A DNA stretch of 64,000 bases. It comes from Colwellia sp. 20A7. GTDB taxonomy: Bacteria; Pseudomonadota; Gammaproteobacteria; Enterobacterales; Alteromonadaceae. Position 1 is the first letter of the stretch. Every line of letters begins with the position of its first letter. Location: contig NZ_CP047130.1 of the NCBI RefSeq assembly GCF_009832865.1, forward strand, positions 2,232,001-2,296,000. Direction: 5' to 3'. The translations under genes and the position numbers were made by a program. Positions 40,639 through 48,777 of this stretch are shown here, in pieces. The notes beneath the pieces are model-generated. The model was not told the DNA's origin, made no database searches, and saw only the letters and a program-made list of their open reading frames with translations.

Positions 40639-40806
40639 CTAATTAAAATATTTTTTGTTAACTTGAACGCTCCGCATAAATTGGCCACAGTCGAATAGCC
40701 TGACTTTGCCAACATCGCGTTAGCAAAATTAAGTTTTGACTGAGCACCAAGGCCTGCTTTGTAAGAAAAACGTTCATTATGGTAATTGCTTATGTAATTT
40801 TAAAAA
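40639..40806 (-). pseudogene. 3' remnant of an unidentified gene
   Basis: On the minus strand a frame reads YISNYHNERFSYKAGLGAQS, KLNFANAMLAKSGYSTVANL, CGAFKLTKNILIS and a TAG stop, directly before a good terminator. The 5' part is missing; the sequence runs into REP-like repeats. The composition is protein-like. Weak resemblances are to the C-terminus of outer-membrane efflux proteins (YKAGL) or of DDE transposases (YHNERF), neither convincing. Confidence 0.4.
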
Positions 40807-40827
40807 TACATTTATTAGGTATTAAAC

Positions 40828-40909
40828 CGTCATTCTTAACTTGATTCAGAATCTCGCTATTACAAAGTGCTTCAATAAGATTCCGTATTAAGTAAGCTAC
40901 GGAATGACG
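40828..40909 (+). repeat. Bipartite REP-like palindromic element, copy B1
   Basis: GTCATTCTTAACTTGATTCAGAAT, a spacer starting CTCGCTATTACAAAG, and GATTCCGTATTAAGTAAGC/TACGGAATGAC form two hairpins. It is the same design as copy A at 20315 (inverted) and copy B2 30 bases downstream. Confidence 0.85.
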
Positions 40910-40937
40910 ACTAGTAAATCGTCATCATGTATTAACA

Positions 40938-41012
40938 CGTCATCCTGAACTTGATTCAGGATCTCACTATTGCAAAGCGCTTCGAATAAAATTAAGTAAA
41001 CTATTAAATGAC
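40938..41012 (+). repeat. Bipartite REP-like palindromic element, copy B2 (right half decayed)
   Basis: The left hairpin ATCCTGAA-CTTGA-TTCAGGAT is perfect and the spacer CTCACTATTGCAAAGCGCTTC matches B1. The right half (ATTAAGTAAACTATTAAATGAC) has lost most of its palindrome. B1 and B2 are in the same orientation, so they look like a tandem duplication or double insertion. Confidence 0.8.
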
Positions 41013-41174
41013 AAATGGCTTAAACTTAATATGTAAATTATAGTGCTGTTGCTTACGTGTTAAGTCAAGGAATAACACAAAGATTAAATGATTTATTATA
41101 TTGAAGAAAGTCGTGCGTAAAAGAAATCATCGTTATACACTTAGCCATCGTTCACCAACTTATATATTCTATTT

Positions 41175-41717
41175 ATGAAAGGCATTGAATTACTTTTACA
41201 GCGTCAATCTAACTCTTTAGTTACTTCACCTGCACCAGACACACAAGCGTTAGAACAGATTTTAGCCGCAGGTATGCGTGTTCCTGATCATGCTTGCTTG
41301 AAACCGTGGCACTTTACGGTAATAACCGATGATGGATTACAGCGTTTAAGCGACTTATTCGTTGCTAGCAGTAACCAGCAAACAGCTAATCTTGAAAAAG
41401 TTGCAAAAATGCCATTTAGAGCGCCAATGATAATTGTCATTAGCTCTGAGTTTACACAACATGAAAAAGTGCCGACTAAAGAGCAATTAATAACTGTGGG
41501 TTGTTGTGCTCATGCAATGCAAATGGCGGCTTATACTTTAGGTTTTGGGGCAATATGGCGTACAGGTGAATTAGCGTCTAATGAACAAGTAAAGCAGGGC
41601 TTAGGTGTTAATAAAGAAGATGAAATTGTAGGGTTTTTATATATTGGAACACCTTGTAAAGAACAAGGACTAAAAGCCAGTAAGAGTTTTGAAGAAAAAG
41701 TAACTTATTGGAAATAA
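41175..41717 (+). CDS. Nitroreductase family protein (YdjA-like)
   Basis: The 180-residue flavoprotein matches the short nitroreductase group of E. coli YdjA (183 residues): MRVPDHACLKPWHFTVI near residue 34-50, CCAHAMQMAAYTLGFGAIWRTG near 115-136 and FLYIGTP near 155. It binds FMN and reduces nitro compounds or quinone-like substrates with NAD(P)H. It stands alone between repeat-rich DNA and a palindromic element and converges on asnS. Confidence 0.9.
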   Translation: MKGIELLLQRQSNSLVTSPAPDTQALEQILAAGMRVPDHACLKPWHFTVITDDGLQRLSDLFVASSNQQTANLEKVAKMPFRAPMIIVISSEFTQHEKVPTKEQLITVGCCAHAMQMAAYTLGFGAIWRTGELASNEQVKQGLGVNKEDEIVGFLYIGTPCKEQGLKASKSFEEKVTYWK

Positions 41718-41801
41718 ATGTAGGTTGTACTTTAATACGACATGACTCTTGTTTAACAAGATGTCGAAATAAATAGTCGGAATAAATTCCAACCTACATT
41801 A
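41716..41801. repeat. Palindromic element between nitroreductase and asnS
   Basis: Perfect 11-bp ends AATGTAGGTTG / CAACCTACATT border 86 bases with further inner inverted repeats (ACGACAT/ATGTCG and CTTG/CAAG). It fills the gap between two convergent genes, so the RNA hairpin could also terminate both. Confidence 0.75.
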
Positions 41802-41811
41802 TAAATAGCTA

Positions 41812-43212
41812 CTAGAACGAAGCGTTATTCGGTGTTCTTGGGAACGGAATAACGTCACGTACGTTTTGCATACCAGTAGCATAAGCAACTAAGCGTTCAA
41901 AACCTAAGCCAAAACCTGAATGTGGTACAGTCCCGTAACGACGAAGATCACGATACCAACTATAATCGGCAATATCTAAGCCCATCTCTTCTAAACGACT
42001 ATCTAATACATCAAGACGTTCTTCACGTTGGCTACCACCAATAATTTCACCAATACCAGGTGCTAAAATATCCATTGCAGCAACTGTTTTACCATCATCA
42101 TTTAAGCGCATGTAGAAAGACTTAATATCTTTCGGGTAGTTTTGTAAAACAACAGGGCCGTTAAAGTGTTCTTCAGCTAAGAAACGTTCATGCTCTGAGT
42201 TTAAATCTACACCCCAAGACACTGGGTTTTCGAATGTTTTCCCACAGTTTTCTAAAATGGTAATAGCATCTGTATAATCTAAACGAACAAAATCTGTTTC
42301 GATAACGGAAGTTAATCTTTCAATAACTGTTTTATCAACACGCTGCTGGAAGAAGGCCATATCATCAGCACGTTCGTCTAATACTGCTTTTAATACATAC
42401 TTAAGCATTTCTTCTGCTAAATCTGCAGCATCTGATAAATTAGCAAACGCAATTTCAGGCTCTACCATCCAAAATTCGGCTAAGTGACGAGAAGTGTTAG
42501 AGTTTTCTGCTCTGAATGTTGGTCCAAAAGTATATACTTTTGATAACGCGTTACAATAAGTCTCAACGTTTAACTGACCAGAAACGGTTAAAAATGTTTC
42601 TTTACCAAAAAAGTCTTTATTGTAATCTACTGTACCAGCTTCGTTGCGTGGTAAGTTTTCCATATCTAAAGTACTAACACGGAACATCTCACCGGCACCT
42701 TCACAATCACTACCGGTAATAAGTGGTGTGCTGATCCAGAAGTAGCCTTTACTGTGTAAAAATCTATGAATAGCTTGCGCTAAACAGTTACGAACACGCG
42801 TTACAGCACCACCAATATTGGTACGTGGGCGTAAATGTGCTTGCTCACGTAAAAACTCAATACTATGGCGTTTAGCGGCCATTGGGTATGTATCTGGGTC
42901 TTCAACAAAACCAAGTACTTCTACTGCAGTAGCTTGAATTTCAAAAGATTGACCTTTGCCCGGTGATTCAACCAGTATACCTGTGACTTTAACAGCACAG
43001 CCCGTAGTTAACTTAAGAACATCATCTTGATAATTATTAAGATCACTTGGTACGATAGCTTGAATTGCATCAAAGCATGATCCGTCATGAACTGCTAAAA
43101 AAGAAATACCTGCTTTGGAATCACGGCGAGTTCTAATCCAACCATGTACGGTGATAGTTTCATCAACAGGATATTTTCCTGCTAATACATCAGTAATTGC
43201 TATAACTGACAT
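41812..43212 (-). CDS. asnS: Asparaginyl-tRNA synthetase
   Basis: The 466-residue class IIb synthetase (same length as E. coli) has the N-terminal OB-fold anticodon domain ([20 protein letters not shown] near residue 20-40) and catalytic motifs [21 protein letters not shown] near 225-245 and the motif 3 [15 protein letters not shown] near 435-449. All motifs are intact. It has its own promoter region toward 43213-43357. Confidence 0.97.
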   Translation of the reverse strand: MSVIAITDVLAGKYPVDETITVHGWIRTRRDSKAGISFLAVHDGSCFDAIQAIVPSDLNNYQDDVLKLTTGCAVKVTGILVESPGKGQSFEIQATAVEVLGFVEDPDTYPMAAKRHSIEFLREQAHLRPRTNIGGAVTRVRNCLAQAIHRFLHSKGYFWISTPLITGSDCEGAGEMFRVSTLDMENLPRNEAGTVDYNKDFFGKETFLTVSGQLNVETYCNALSKVYTFGPTFRAENSNTSRHLAEFWMVEPEIAFANLSDAADLAEEMLKYVLKAVLDERADDMAFFQQRVDKTVIERLTSVIETDFVRLDYTDAITILENCGKTFENPVSWGVDLNSEHERFLAEEHFNGPVVLQNYPKDIKSFYMRLNDDGKTVAAMDILAPGIGEIIGGSQREERLDVLDSRLEEMGLDIADYSWYRDLRRYGTVPHSGFGLGFERLVAYATGMQNVRDVIPFPRTPNNASF

Positions 43213-43360
43213 GTAATGACCTCTTATATTTTATCAAATGTACTGAATTTTTTAAGGTGGTTATGTTACCGTGACTATTATGTTTAACAAGTAAAACTTG
43301 CTAAATTAATAAACTATATTTGAAAAAAATAACAATAATGGCCAAAAAAGTAGAAACTTG

Positions 43361-43741
43361 ATGAAAACAGAGCAAAAACGACCAATAAAAAACCGTAGAA
43401 AGTCGACTGACTTTTGGTACTCATTAGCAAGAACATTAACAGCTTGTAGTTGGCTGGCTTTTTTTTTCTCAGTTCTCATTTCTTATTTTGTTGCTCCGGA
43501 AACGGATTATGGCGTTTTACGTTATCATGATATTGAGGTACGACAATTTTGGTTAACCCCCTTAACAGGGTATTTATATCTGGTTATCTGGTCTAGTGCT
43601 GCGGGCATTTATTCCGCTACTTTAATAGATAAATACCGAAGTAGAAGACGTAATGATAACAAAAATTATAGTGCTTATTTACTACTAATTATTAACTTAG
43701 TATGGCTACTGATAATTTTACAGCATGTTTTAAAAGCATAA
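43361..43741 (+). CDS. Small integral membrane protein
   Basis: The 126-residue protein has a basic N-terminus (KTEQKRPIKNRRKS) and three membrane helices (about 27-44, 66-87 and 104-122), with a basic loop YRSRRRNDNKN. I recognise no family. The ATG at 43361 is preceded in frame by TTG (43358). A 7-codon frame (ATG at 43338, MAKKVET) ends with a TGA that overlaps this ATG, which could couple translation. It lies upstream of bioB but 230 bases away. Confidence 0.6.
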   Translation: MKTEQKRPIKNRRKSTDFWYSLARTLTACSWLAFFFSVLISYFVAPETDYGVLRYHDIEVRQFWLTPLTGYLYLVIWSSAAGIYSATLIDKYRSRRRNDNKNYSAYLLLIINLVWLLIILQHVLKA

Positions 43742-43882
43742 AATAGTGCTTTGTGAACCAGGCCAAACTAATTTTGTATGAATATATTCTATTGTTTCAT
43801 GCTATCCCATATACATTGAAATAAATTAGCCTTCCGAAAGTTCTAATTCATACCCGAACACTGCAGGTTGATATTCATTCAC

Positions 43883-43937
43883 ATGTAAACTAAAGCAAGA
43901 TTACCGTATTGACAATAAAGGGCTGCTGATTAAACTA
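43883..43937 (+). promoter_or_regulatory. Candidate BirA operator and promoter of bioB
   Basis: ATGTAAACT and TATTGACAA are separated by 15 bases, matching the BirA operator halves TTGTAAACC and GGTTTACAA at 13 of 18 positions with the usual spacing. The right half overlaps a perfect -35 TTGACA (43909-43914); a possible -10 TAAACT follows after 16 bases. The match is imperfect. Confidence 0.4.
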
Positions 43938-43970
43938 TTCGATAATATAATTAGATGTAGTCGAGTAATC

Positions 43971-45044
43971 ATGACAAAAGTAATTCTTTCTCCTATTTCA
44001 GATAATAATGACAATATTCGTAATAATTGGACCGTAACAGAGGTTCAAGCATTATTTGATTTGCCTTTTAATGATTTAATGTTTCAAGCACAAACTGTTC
44101 ATCGACAAAATTTTAATGCAAACGAAGTACAAGTTAGTACGCTATTATCAATTAAAACCGGTGCTTGCCCTGAAGATTGTAAATATTGTTCACAGAGTGC
44201 ACGTAATAAAACAAACTTAGAAAAAGAACGTTTACTTGAGCTAGAAAAAGTACTAGAAGCAGCAGTAAAAGCGAAAGAAATTGGATCAACGCGTTTTTGT
44301 ATGGGCGCGGCTTGGCGTAACCCTAAAGCTCGAGATATGCCCGTAGTATTAGAGATGATAAAAGGTGTTAAGGCCTTAGGATTAGAATCTTGTATGACTT
44401 TAGGTATGTTAGATGAAGATCAAGCAAAACAACTACAAGATGCGGGATTAGATTATTACAACCACAACCTTGACACATCACCAGAGCATTATAATCAAAT
44501 TATTACCACCCGAACTTATCAAGATAGGTTAGATACATTAGATCATGTTCGTAGTGCTGGTATGAAAGTCTGTAGTGGCGGCATTGTTGGGTTAGGAGAA
44601 AGTGCTACTGATAGGTGTTCATTATTAGTACAACTAGCCAATTTACCCCAGCAACCAGAAAGCGTACCTATTAATATGTTGGTTAAAGTAGAAGGGACGC
44701 CGTTAGCCGATGTTGATGATTTAGATAGCTTTGATTTTATTCGATGTATTGCAGTTGCGCGTATCATGATGCCAAAATCACATGTACGTCTGTCTGCAGG
44801 GCGCTCAGAAATGAATGAGCAAATGCAATCTTTATGTTTTTTAGCAGGTGCTAACTCAATATTTTATGGTTGTAAGTTACTGACCACTCAAAATCCTGAA
44901 ACAGACCAAGATACACTGTTATTTAATAAATTAGGTATCAATACTGAAATTATTGTTGATGAAAGTTCATCGCAAGATCATACCCTTAAAACGTCTTTGG
45001 TTAATGAACAACATAAAGATTTATTTTACAATGCAAGTTATTGA
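43971..45044 (+). CDS. bioB: Biotin synthase
   Basis: BioB is the radical-SAM enzyme inserting sulphur into dethiobiotin. The 357-residue protein has the 4Fe-4S motif [11 protein letters not shown] near residues 66-76, [13 protein letters not shown] near 160-172, and the C-terminal [10 protein letters not shown] with the [2Fe-2S]-ligating Arg. Length and motifs are normal. bioB is normally followed directly by bioF; here 766 bases without a gene follow, then bioC. The C-terminal tail after about 325 is slightly extended. Confidence 0.97.
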   Translation: MTKVILSPISDNNDNIRNNWTVTEVQALFDLPFNDLMFQAQTVHRQNFNANEVQVSTLLSIKTGACPEDCKYCSQSARNKTNLEKERLLELEKVLEAAVKAKEIGSTRFCMGAAWRNPKARDMPVVLEMIKGVKALGLESCMTLGMLDEDQAKQLQDAGLDYYNHNLDTSPEHYNQIITTRTYQDRLDTLDHVRSAGMKVCSGGIVGLGESATDRCSLLVQLANLPQQPESVPINMLVKVEGTPLADVDDLDSFDFIRCIAVARIMMPKSHVRLSAGRSEMNEQMQSLCFLAGANSIFYGCKLLTTQNPETDQDTLLFNKLGINTEIIVDESSSQDHTLKTSLVNEQHKDLFYNASY

Positions 45045-45810
45045 TTGAGTTCATCAGTGCTTGCTAATTTTCTTAAATTACTAATAAATATAAATGAACA
45101 CAGATCTAATCTTCAAAATAAACTTACTTAAGCGATCCCTTGTTACAAGCTTCGCGTTTGTATACAACGAACAAATGTAAAACACCCACAATATAGAGCC
45201 ACGATATTTATTGATGAAAAAGTTATCTCAATTTTTCTGTCAATAAATCATATCTTATAAGAGAGTGTGGCCAAATTTAGGCTATGCTCAAGTTTAGCTA
45301 CAGGTTTTAATTATACTCGACAAGTATTAGTAAATAATATTTGTCGATAATTTAATCAATACTTTCATAAATAATTTAATAACATCTAAATGATTATTAT
45401 TATCTAGTGGCTTTGCTGTAAATATGTCATGATTTTAAATTCCTGTTCAATATGATTGTTTAAAACTATTGTCCAAAATAATTTTCCAAAGTTATGGGCA
45501 CACGATTAAACAGGTAATTAGTCAAATTTGCTATTAACTAAAAAGGGTATTACTCGTTTTATAGTGATAATTAATAGCTGAATATCACTATCATAATATT
45601 GGTTAATATAATCTAAACGATCCTTCTTTTCAGTTCATGATGAAATAAAGTACGAAATTAGTTAGCCGTTAAAAAACGGATTTAGCTAAAAAAAGTACCT
45701 TAAATAATGATTGATTGAGTAATGAGCTTAGTTACGTGTTACCAGTATTTTTAGTGATAAATCAATTTTATCAATGTGTTATAGTGCAGTCAAAACAGGC
45801 GGTTAAGTAA
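45045..45810. other. 766-base gap between bioB and bioC, position of the missing bioF
   Basis: AT-rich DNA without an open frame I can assign and without recognisable bioF (8-amino-7-oxononanoate synthase) sequence. A small hairpin CCGTT-AAAA-AACGG lies near 45667. The last 60 bases probably hold a separate bioC promoter (TTATAGTG near 45778). I see nothing else. Confidence 0.6.
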
Positions 45811-46608
45811 GTGAGTATAATCATATCAAATCATAAAAATAAGATGAAAATAGCAGAAAGCTTTGGCTCTGCCAGTAAATCTTATGATGTATCAGCTAGA
45901 TTACAACGTTTTTCTGGTAAACATTTGATGCCTTGGTTACCAAAAAAAAATGCACTCACCGTACTTGATTTAGGCTCAGGTACAGGTTTTTTTACTGACG
46001 TATTAGCATCATCTTATGATCAAGTTATAGGACTAGATTTTTCTAAAAAGATGCTAGACTTTGCAAAAAGTTGTCGAAATAAAAATATAGTTTGGCTTGA
46101 AGCTGATGCACATAAAGTTCCCTTACAAAACGAAACTGTCGACTTTATATATTCTAATTTAGTGCTGCAATGGTGTCAGCCGCTTGATATTGCCATTAAA
46201 GAAATGTTACGAGTACTAAAGCCTGGTGGAACAATTGTATTTACTACCCTAGTTGATGGCACATTACACGAGCTAAAATCATCATGGGAGAAAGTTGACG
46301 ATGATCAACATGTCATTGATTTTAAAACAGAGCAGCAACTTGGCGAATATTTTAATACATCACACTCGATCATCGTAGAGCATAAATGCCAAGATGTTAC
46401 GCTTGATTATCAAAATGTTATTCATTTAGCGCGAGAACTCAAAGGGTTAGGTGCCAATCACTTACCCAGAAAGAAAAACCGGGGCTTGTCAGGTAAAGAT
46501 AAATGGTTTGCGATGACCGAACATTACAAACGATTTCTTAAACCTAATGATATATACCCGGCAACTTATCGTTTGTATTCAGGTTTAGTTGTTAAACTAA
46601 GTAGCTAA
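45811..46608 (+). CDS. bioC: Malonyl-ACP O-methyltransferase BioC
   Basis: BioC methylates malonyl-ACP to start pimelate synthesis for biotin. The 265-residue SAM-dependent methyltransferase has motif I VLDLGSGTGFFTDVLAS near residue 50-66, SNLVLQWCQPLDIAIKEMLRVLKPGG near 112-138, and the C-terminal NHLPRKKNRGLSGK region typical of BioC. The start is GTG at 45811 (an ATG at 45844 is possible). In relatives the order is bioB-bioF-bioC-bioD; here bioF is missing before it and bioD is not found after it. Confidence 0.9.
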   Translation: MSIIISNHKNKMKIAESFGSASKSYDVSARLQRFSGKHLMPWLPKKNALTVLDLGSGTGFFTDVLASSYDQVIGLDFSKKMLDFAKSCRNKNIVWLEADAHKVPLQNETVDFIYSNLVLQWCQPLDIAIKEMLRVLKPGGTIVFTTLVDGTLHELKSSWEKVDDDQHVIDFKTEQQLGEYFNTSHSIIVEHKCQDVTLDYQNVIHLARELKGLGANHLPRKKNRGLSGKDKWFAMTEHYKRFLKPNDIYPATYRLYSGLVVKLSS

Positions 46609-46714
46609 TACAACAAAAATCCAATCAATAAAGAAAAAATATTAATAAGTTAGCTGAAAGGGCAGGTGGTCGCTCTCAAATATTAGTTCATTATAATGCC
46701 AAACTCACTAACCA

Positions 46715-47146
46715 TTATTGTTTTCCTAACTCAATTAAACAAGCACTCGCAATAAAACCGGAGCGAGTTTTATAGTGCGAGCTTTTACTTACACGTTCAT
46801 CTATCTGTTTTATCAATAATTCTGGCAAAGTAACATTAATTTTGTGGCTTTTTCCTAGGTAGGCACTGATATCAATATCCACAATAGCCCAAAAAGCTTG
46901 GGAATATGTATGCGGATTATCGATAGCATATTGTTGTCTATGTTTTTCTATCGTTAAAGCTGAAGGAATTTTTTCGCCATATTCAGCAAGAATAGCTAAA
47001 TGGTTTTTAATACTTTGGCTTATTTTTTCTAATCCTAAATCAATAGATTCTACATTAACACTACAACCGGGTAGGTCTGGAACTATAACCTGATATAATA
47101 CCGAATTTTGTAGGTTAGCAAAGACAACAGCATATTTCATATTCAT
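46715..47146 (-). CDS. Orphan HicB-family antitoxin-like protein
   Basis: The 143-residue protein has the N-terminal HicB fold (YAVVFANLQNSVLYQVIVPDLPGCSV, followed by a helix ending HLAILAEYGEKIPSA) and a C-terminal ribbon-helix-helix-like DNA-binding part (INVTLPELLIKQIDERV...TRSGFIASACLIELG). HicB neutralises HicA, a small RNA-cleaving toxin. No hicA-like frame (small basic double-stranded-RNA-binding-like protein) is found on either side. It may be a solitary regulator or the relic of a lost toxin-antitoxin pair. Confidence 0.85.
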   Translation of the reverse strand: MNMKYAVVFANLQNSVLYQVIVPDLPGCSVNVESIDLGLEKISQSIKNHLAILAEYGEKIPSALTIEKHRQQYAIDNPHTYSQAFWAIVDIDISAYLGKSHKINVTLPELLIKQIDERVSKSSHYKTRSGFIASACLIELGKQ

Positions 47147-47169
47147 TCCTTGTTTAATTTTTGATCGTT

Positions 47170-47300
47170 AATCAACCATAACCCTTATAACCCTAAAGGT
47201 CAATAACCATACAACCCCAGTAACTCTATATCGGTATGTCTTGTTAACTCCAGTAACTCTATTTATTTGTTTTTATGTAACTCCGACAACCCTGCAGTAT
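47170..47300. repeat. Degenerate short repeats upstream of hicB
   Basis: The motif TAAC(C/T)C recurs about seven times, and CCAGTAACTCTAT occurs twice 33 bp apart (47217-47229 and 47250-47262). The repeats lie in the hicB promoter region, within the 450-base gap between hicB and the FtsZ-like gene; the rest of that gap shows nothing I can support. Confidence 0.5.
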
Positions 47301-47596
47301 AAAAAGTAAACGTTCACTCTCGTTTTACACGTTTATTGAAGTAAATAAAAAATAACTAATAAATGAATTGAACTCTTAATTTAGTTATTAAATTATTGCC
47401 TAAACTTAATATTGTATATAACGCTAGAGTTACTAAATAGTGTGGCAGATTAGAAAATTGATCCTTATAATGAAGTAACATAGATGAGATTTAACAATCT
47501 TAAATTGAAAAATTTATTGGTTATATTCTACATATAAGCCTAATGTTTTCCCGGCAATAAATTTTAAAAATGACTAAGTATTGATTAGGAAAAGTT

Positions 47597-48718
47597 ATGA
47601 AAGAATTGATTCATGCAAATCCAGATTTATTAATTACCGTTGTTGGCATTGGTGGCTGTGGTTGCAATACCGTTAATATGCTTTATGAAAATAACTTAGC
47701 TAGCAGTGTTAATTTAATTGCCATTAATACGGACTTAGCTGCGCTTAATTCTCTGCAAGTAGAAAACAAAATATTAATTGGTGAAGATCTAACTAAAGGC
47801 TATGGTGCCGGATCGAATCCAGATGTTGCTTTAAAAGCAGCGCAAGAAAGTGAGGGTTTATTACTCAACGCTGTAAAGGGAAGCGATATTATTATCATCA
47901 CCGCTGGATTCGGTGGTGGTACAGGTTCTGGAGCAAGTCCGTTAGTTGCCCGAATAGCACGTGAACTGGATATTAATTGTTTAGCAATTGTTACTCTGCC
48001 TTTTGAATCTGAAGGTGAATTACGAATGGACTTCGCCTTATAAGGTATTGCAGAAATTAAAGCGCCTATTCATGCTTATATCACTTTATCCAATGATCTT
48101 TTGCTAAAAGGGTTAGGAGAAAGTGTGGGTTTATTTTCAGCTTTTAATCAAAGCAATGAAGTACTAAAAAACTTACTCGTCTCGTTAGTGCAAATGTTAA
48201 CTGAAACAGGTTATGTTAATGTTGATAAAAATGACTTTTCCAGTATTCTTTCCTATGAAGGCGAATCAATTTTAGGTGTAGGTAAAGCAGACAGTGAAGA
48301 GCTTGCTTATGAAGCCCTGGATCAGGCTTTAAATAATCCGCTTGTTTCTATCGCGAATATAGACACAGCTAAAGGAATAATTTTTCAGCTATTTTGTAAA
48401 TCTGAGCCTAAGCTCTCGACTTACAATGGCTTAATTGATCACATCAGAGAAAAAATCACCAATAAATCTGTACTGATAGTACCAGGAGTCACTTTAGATC
48501 CTAATCTTTCTTCAGAAATAGAAATTTTAATTGTTGCTTCAGGTATTGACTCTAATGTTGATAAACAAATAAACACTGAAGCATCAACAAGTATAAAAGA
48601 GGATTATCTTGATGAAAGTCTAACTTTTGTTGATTCAAATGAAGAAGTTGATACAGATATACCTGCTATAACACGTAAGTTAATGGCTAATAGAGCTTTA
48701 GACATAAATAATATCTAA
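47597..48718 (+). pseudogene. FtsZ paralogue interrupted by an in-frame TAA
   Basis: One frame of 373 codons encodes a tubulin/FtsZ-like GTPase except for a TAA at 48041-48043 (codon 149). The GTP-binding part is normal (VVGIGGCGCNTVNMLYEN near 17-34, tubulin signature GFGGGTGSGASPLVA near 113-127). The stop sits in MDFAL-stop-GIAEIKAPIHAYITLSND, where FtsZ has Gln (FAEQGI), so CAA to TAA is the simplest cause. Downstream the T7 loop NVDKNDF keeps the Asn and both Asp residues used for GTP hydrolysis, and the C-terminus has TDIPAITRK, close to the FtsZ tail (DIPAFLRK) that binds FtsA and ZipA. It is too divergent to be the cell's main FtsZ. Confidence 0.87.
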
Positions 48719-48777
48719 ATTTAATAGAGTTTACTATTTTAAGCGACATTAAATTCGTAACATTCGTATTTTACATG

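Noticed and set aside
43971..46608. bioF hidden in another frame between bioB and bioC
   Set aside because: The 766-base gap is shorter than bioF (about 1150 bases), has stops in all frames and shows no PLP-enzyme motifs.
47170..47300. A CRISPR array in the repeats upstream of hicB
   Set aside because: The repeats are only 6-13 bases, degenerate and irregularly spaced, with no cas genes in the window.
29452..48718. Reassignment of TAA to a sense codon, suggested by in-frame TAA in both sppA and the FtsZ paralogue
   Set aside because: Many conserved genes in the window (for example recD, infA, serS, asnS) end correctly at TAA, so the code is standard.
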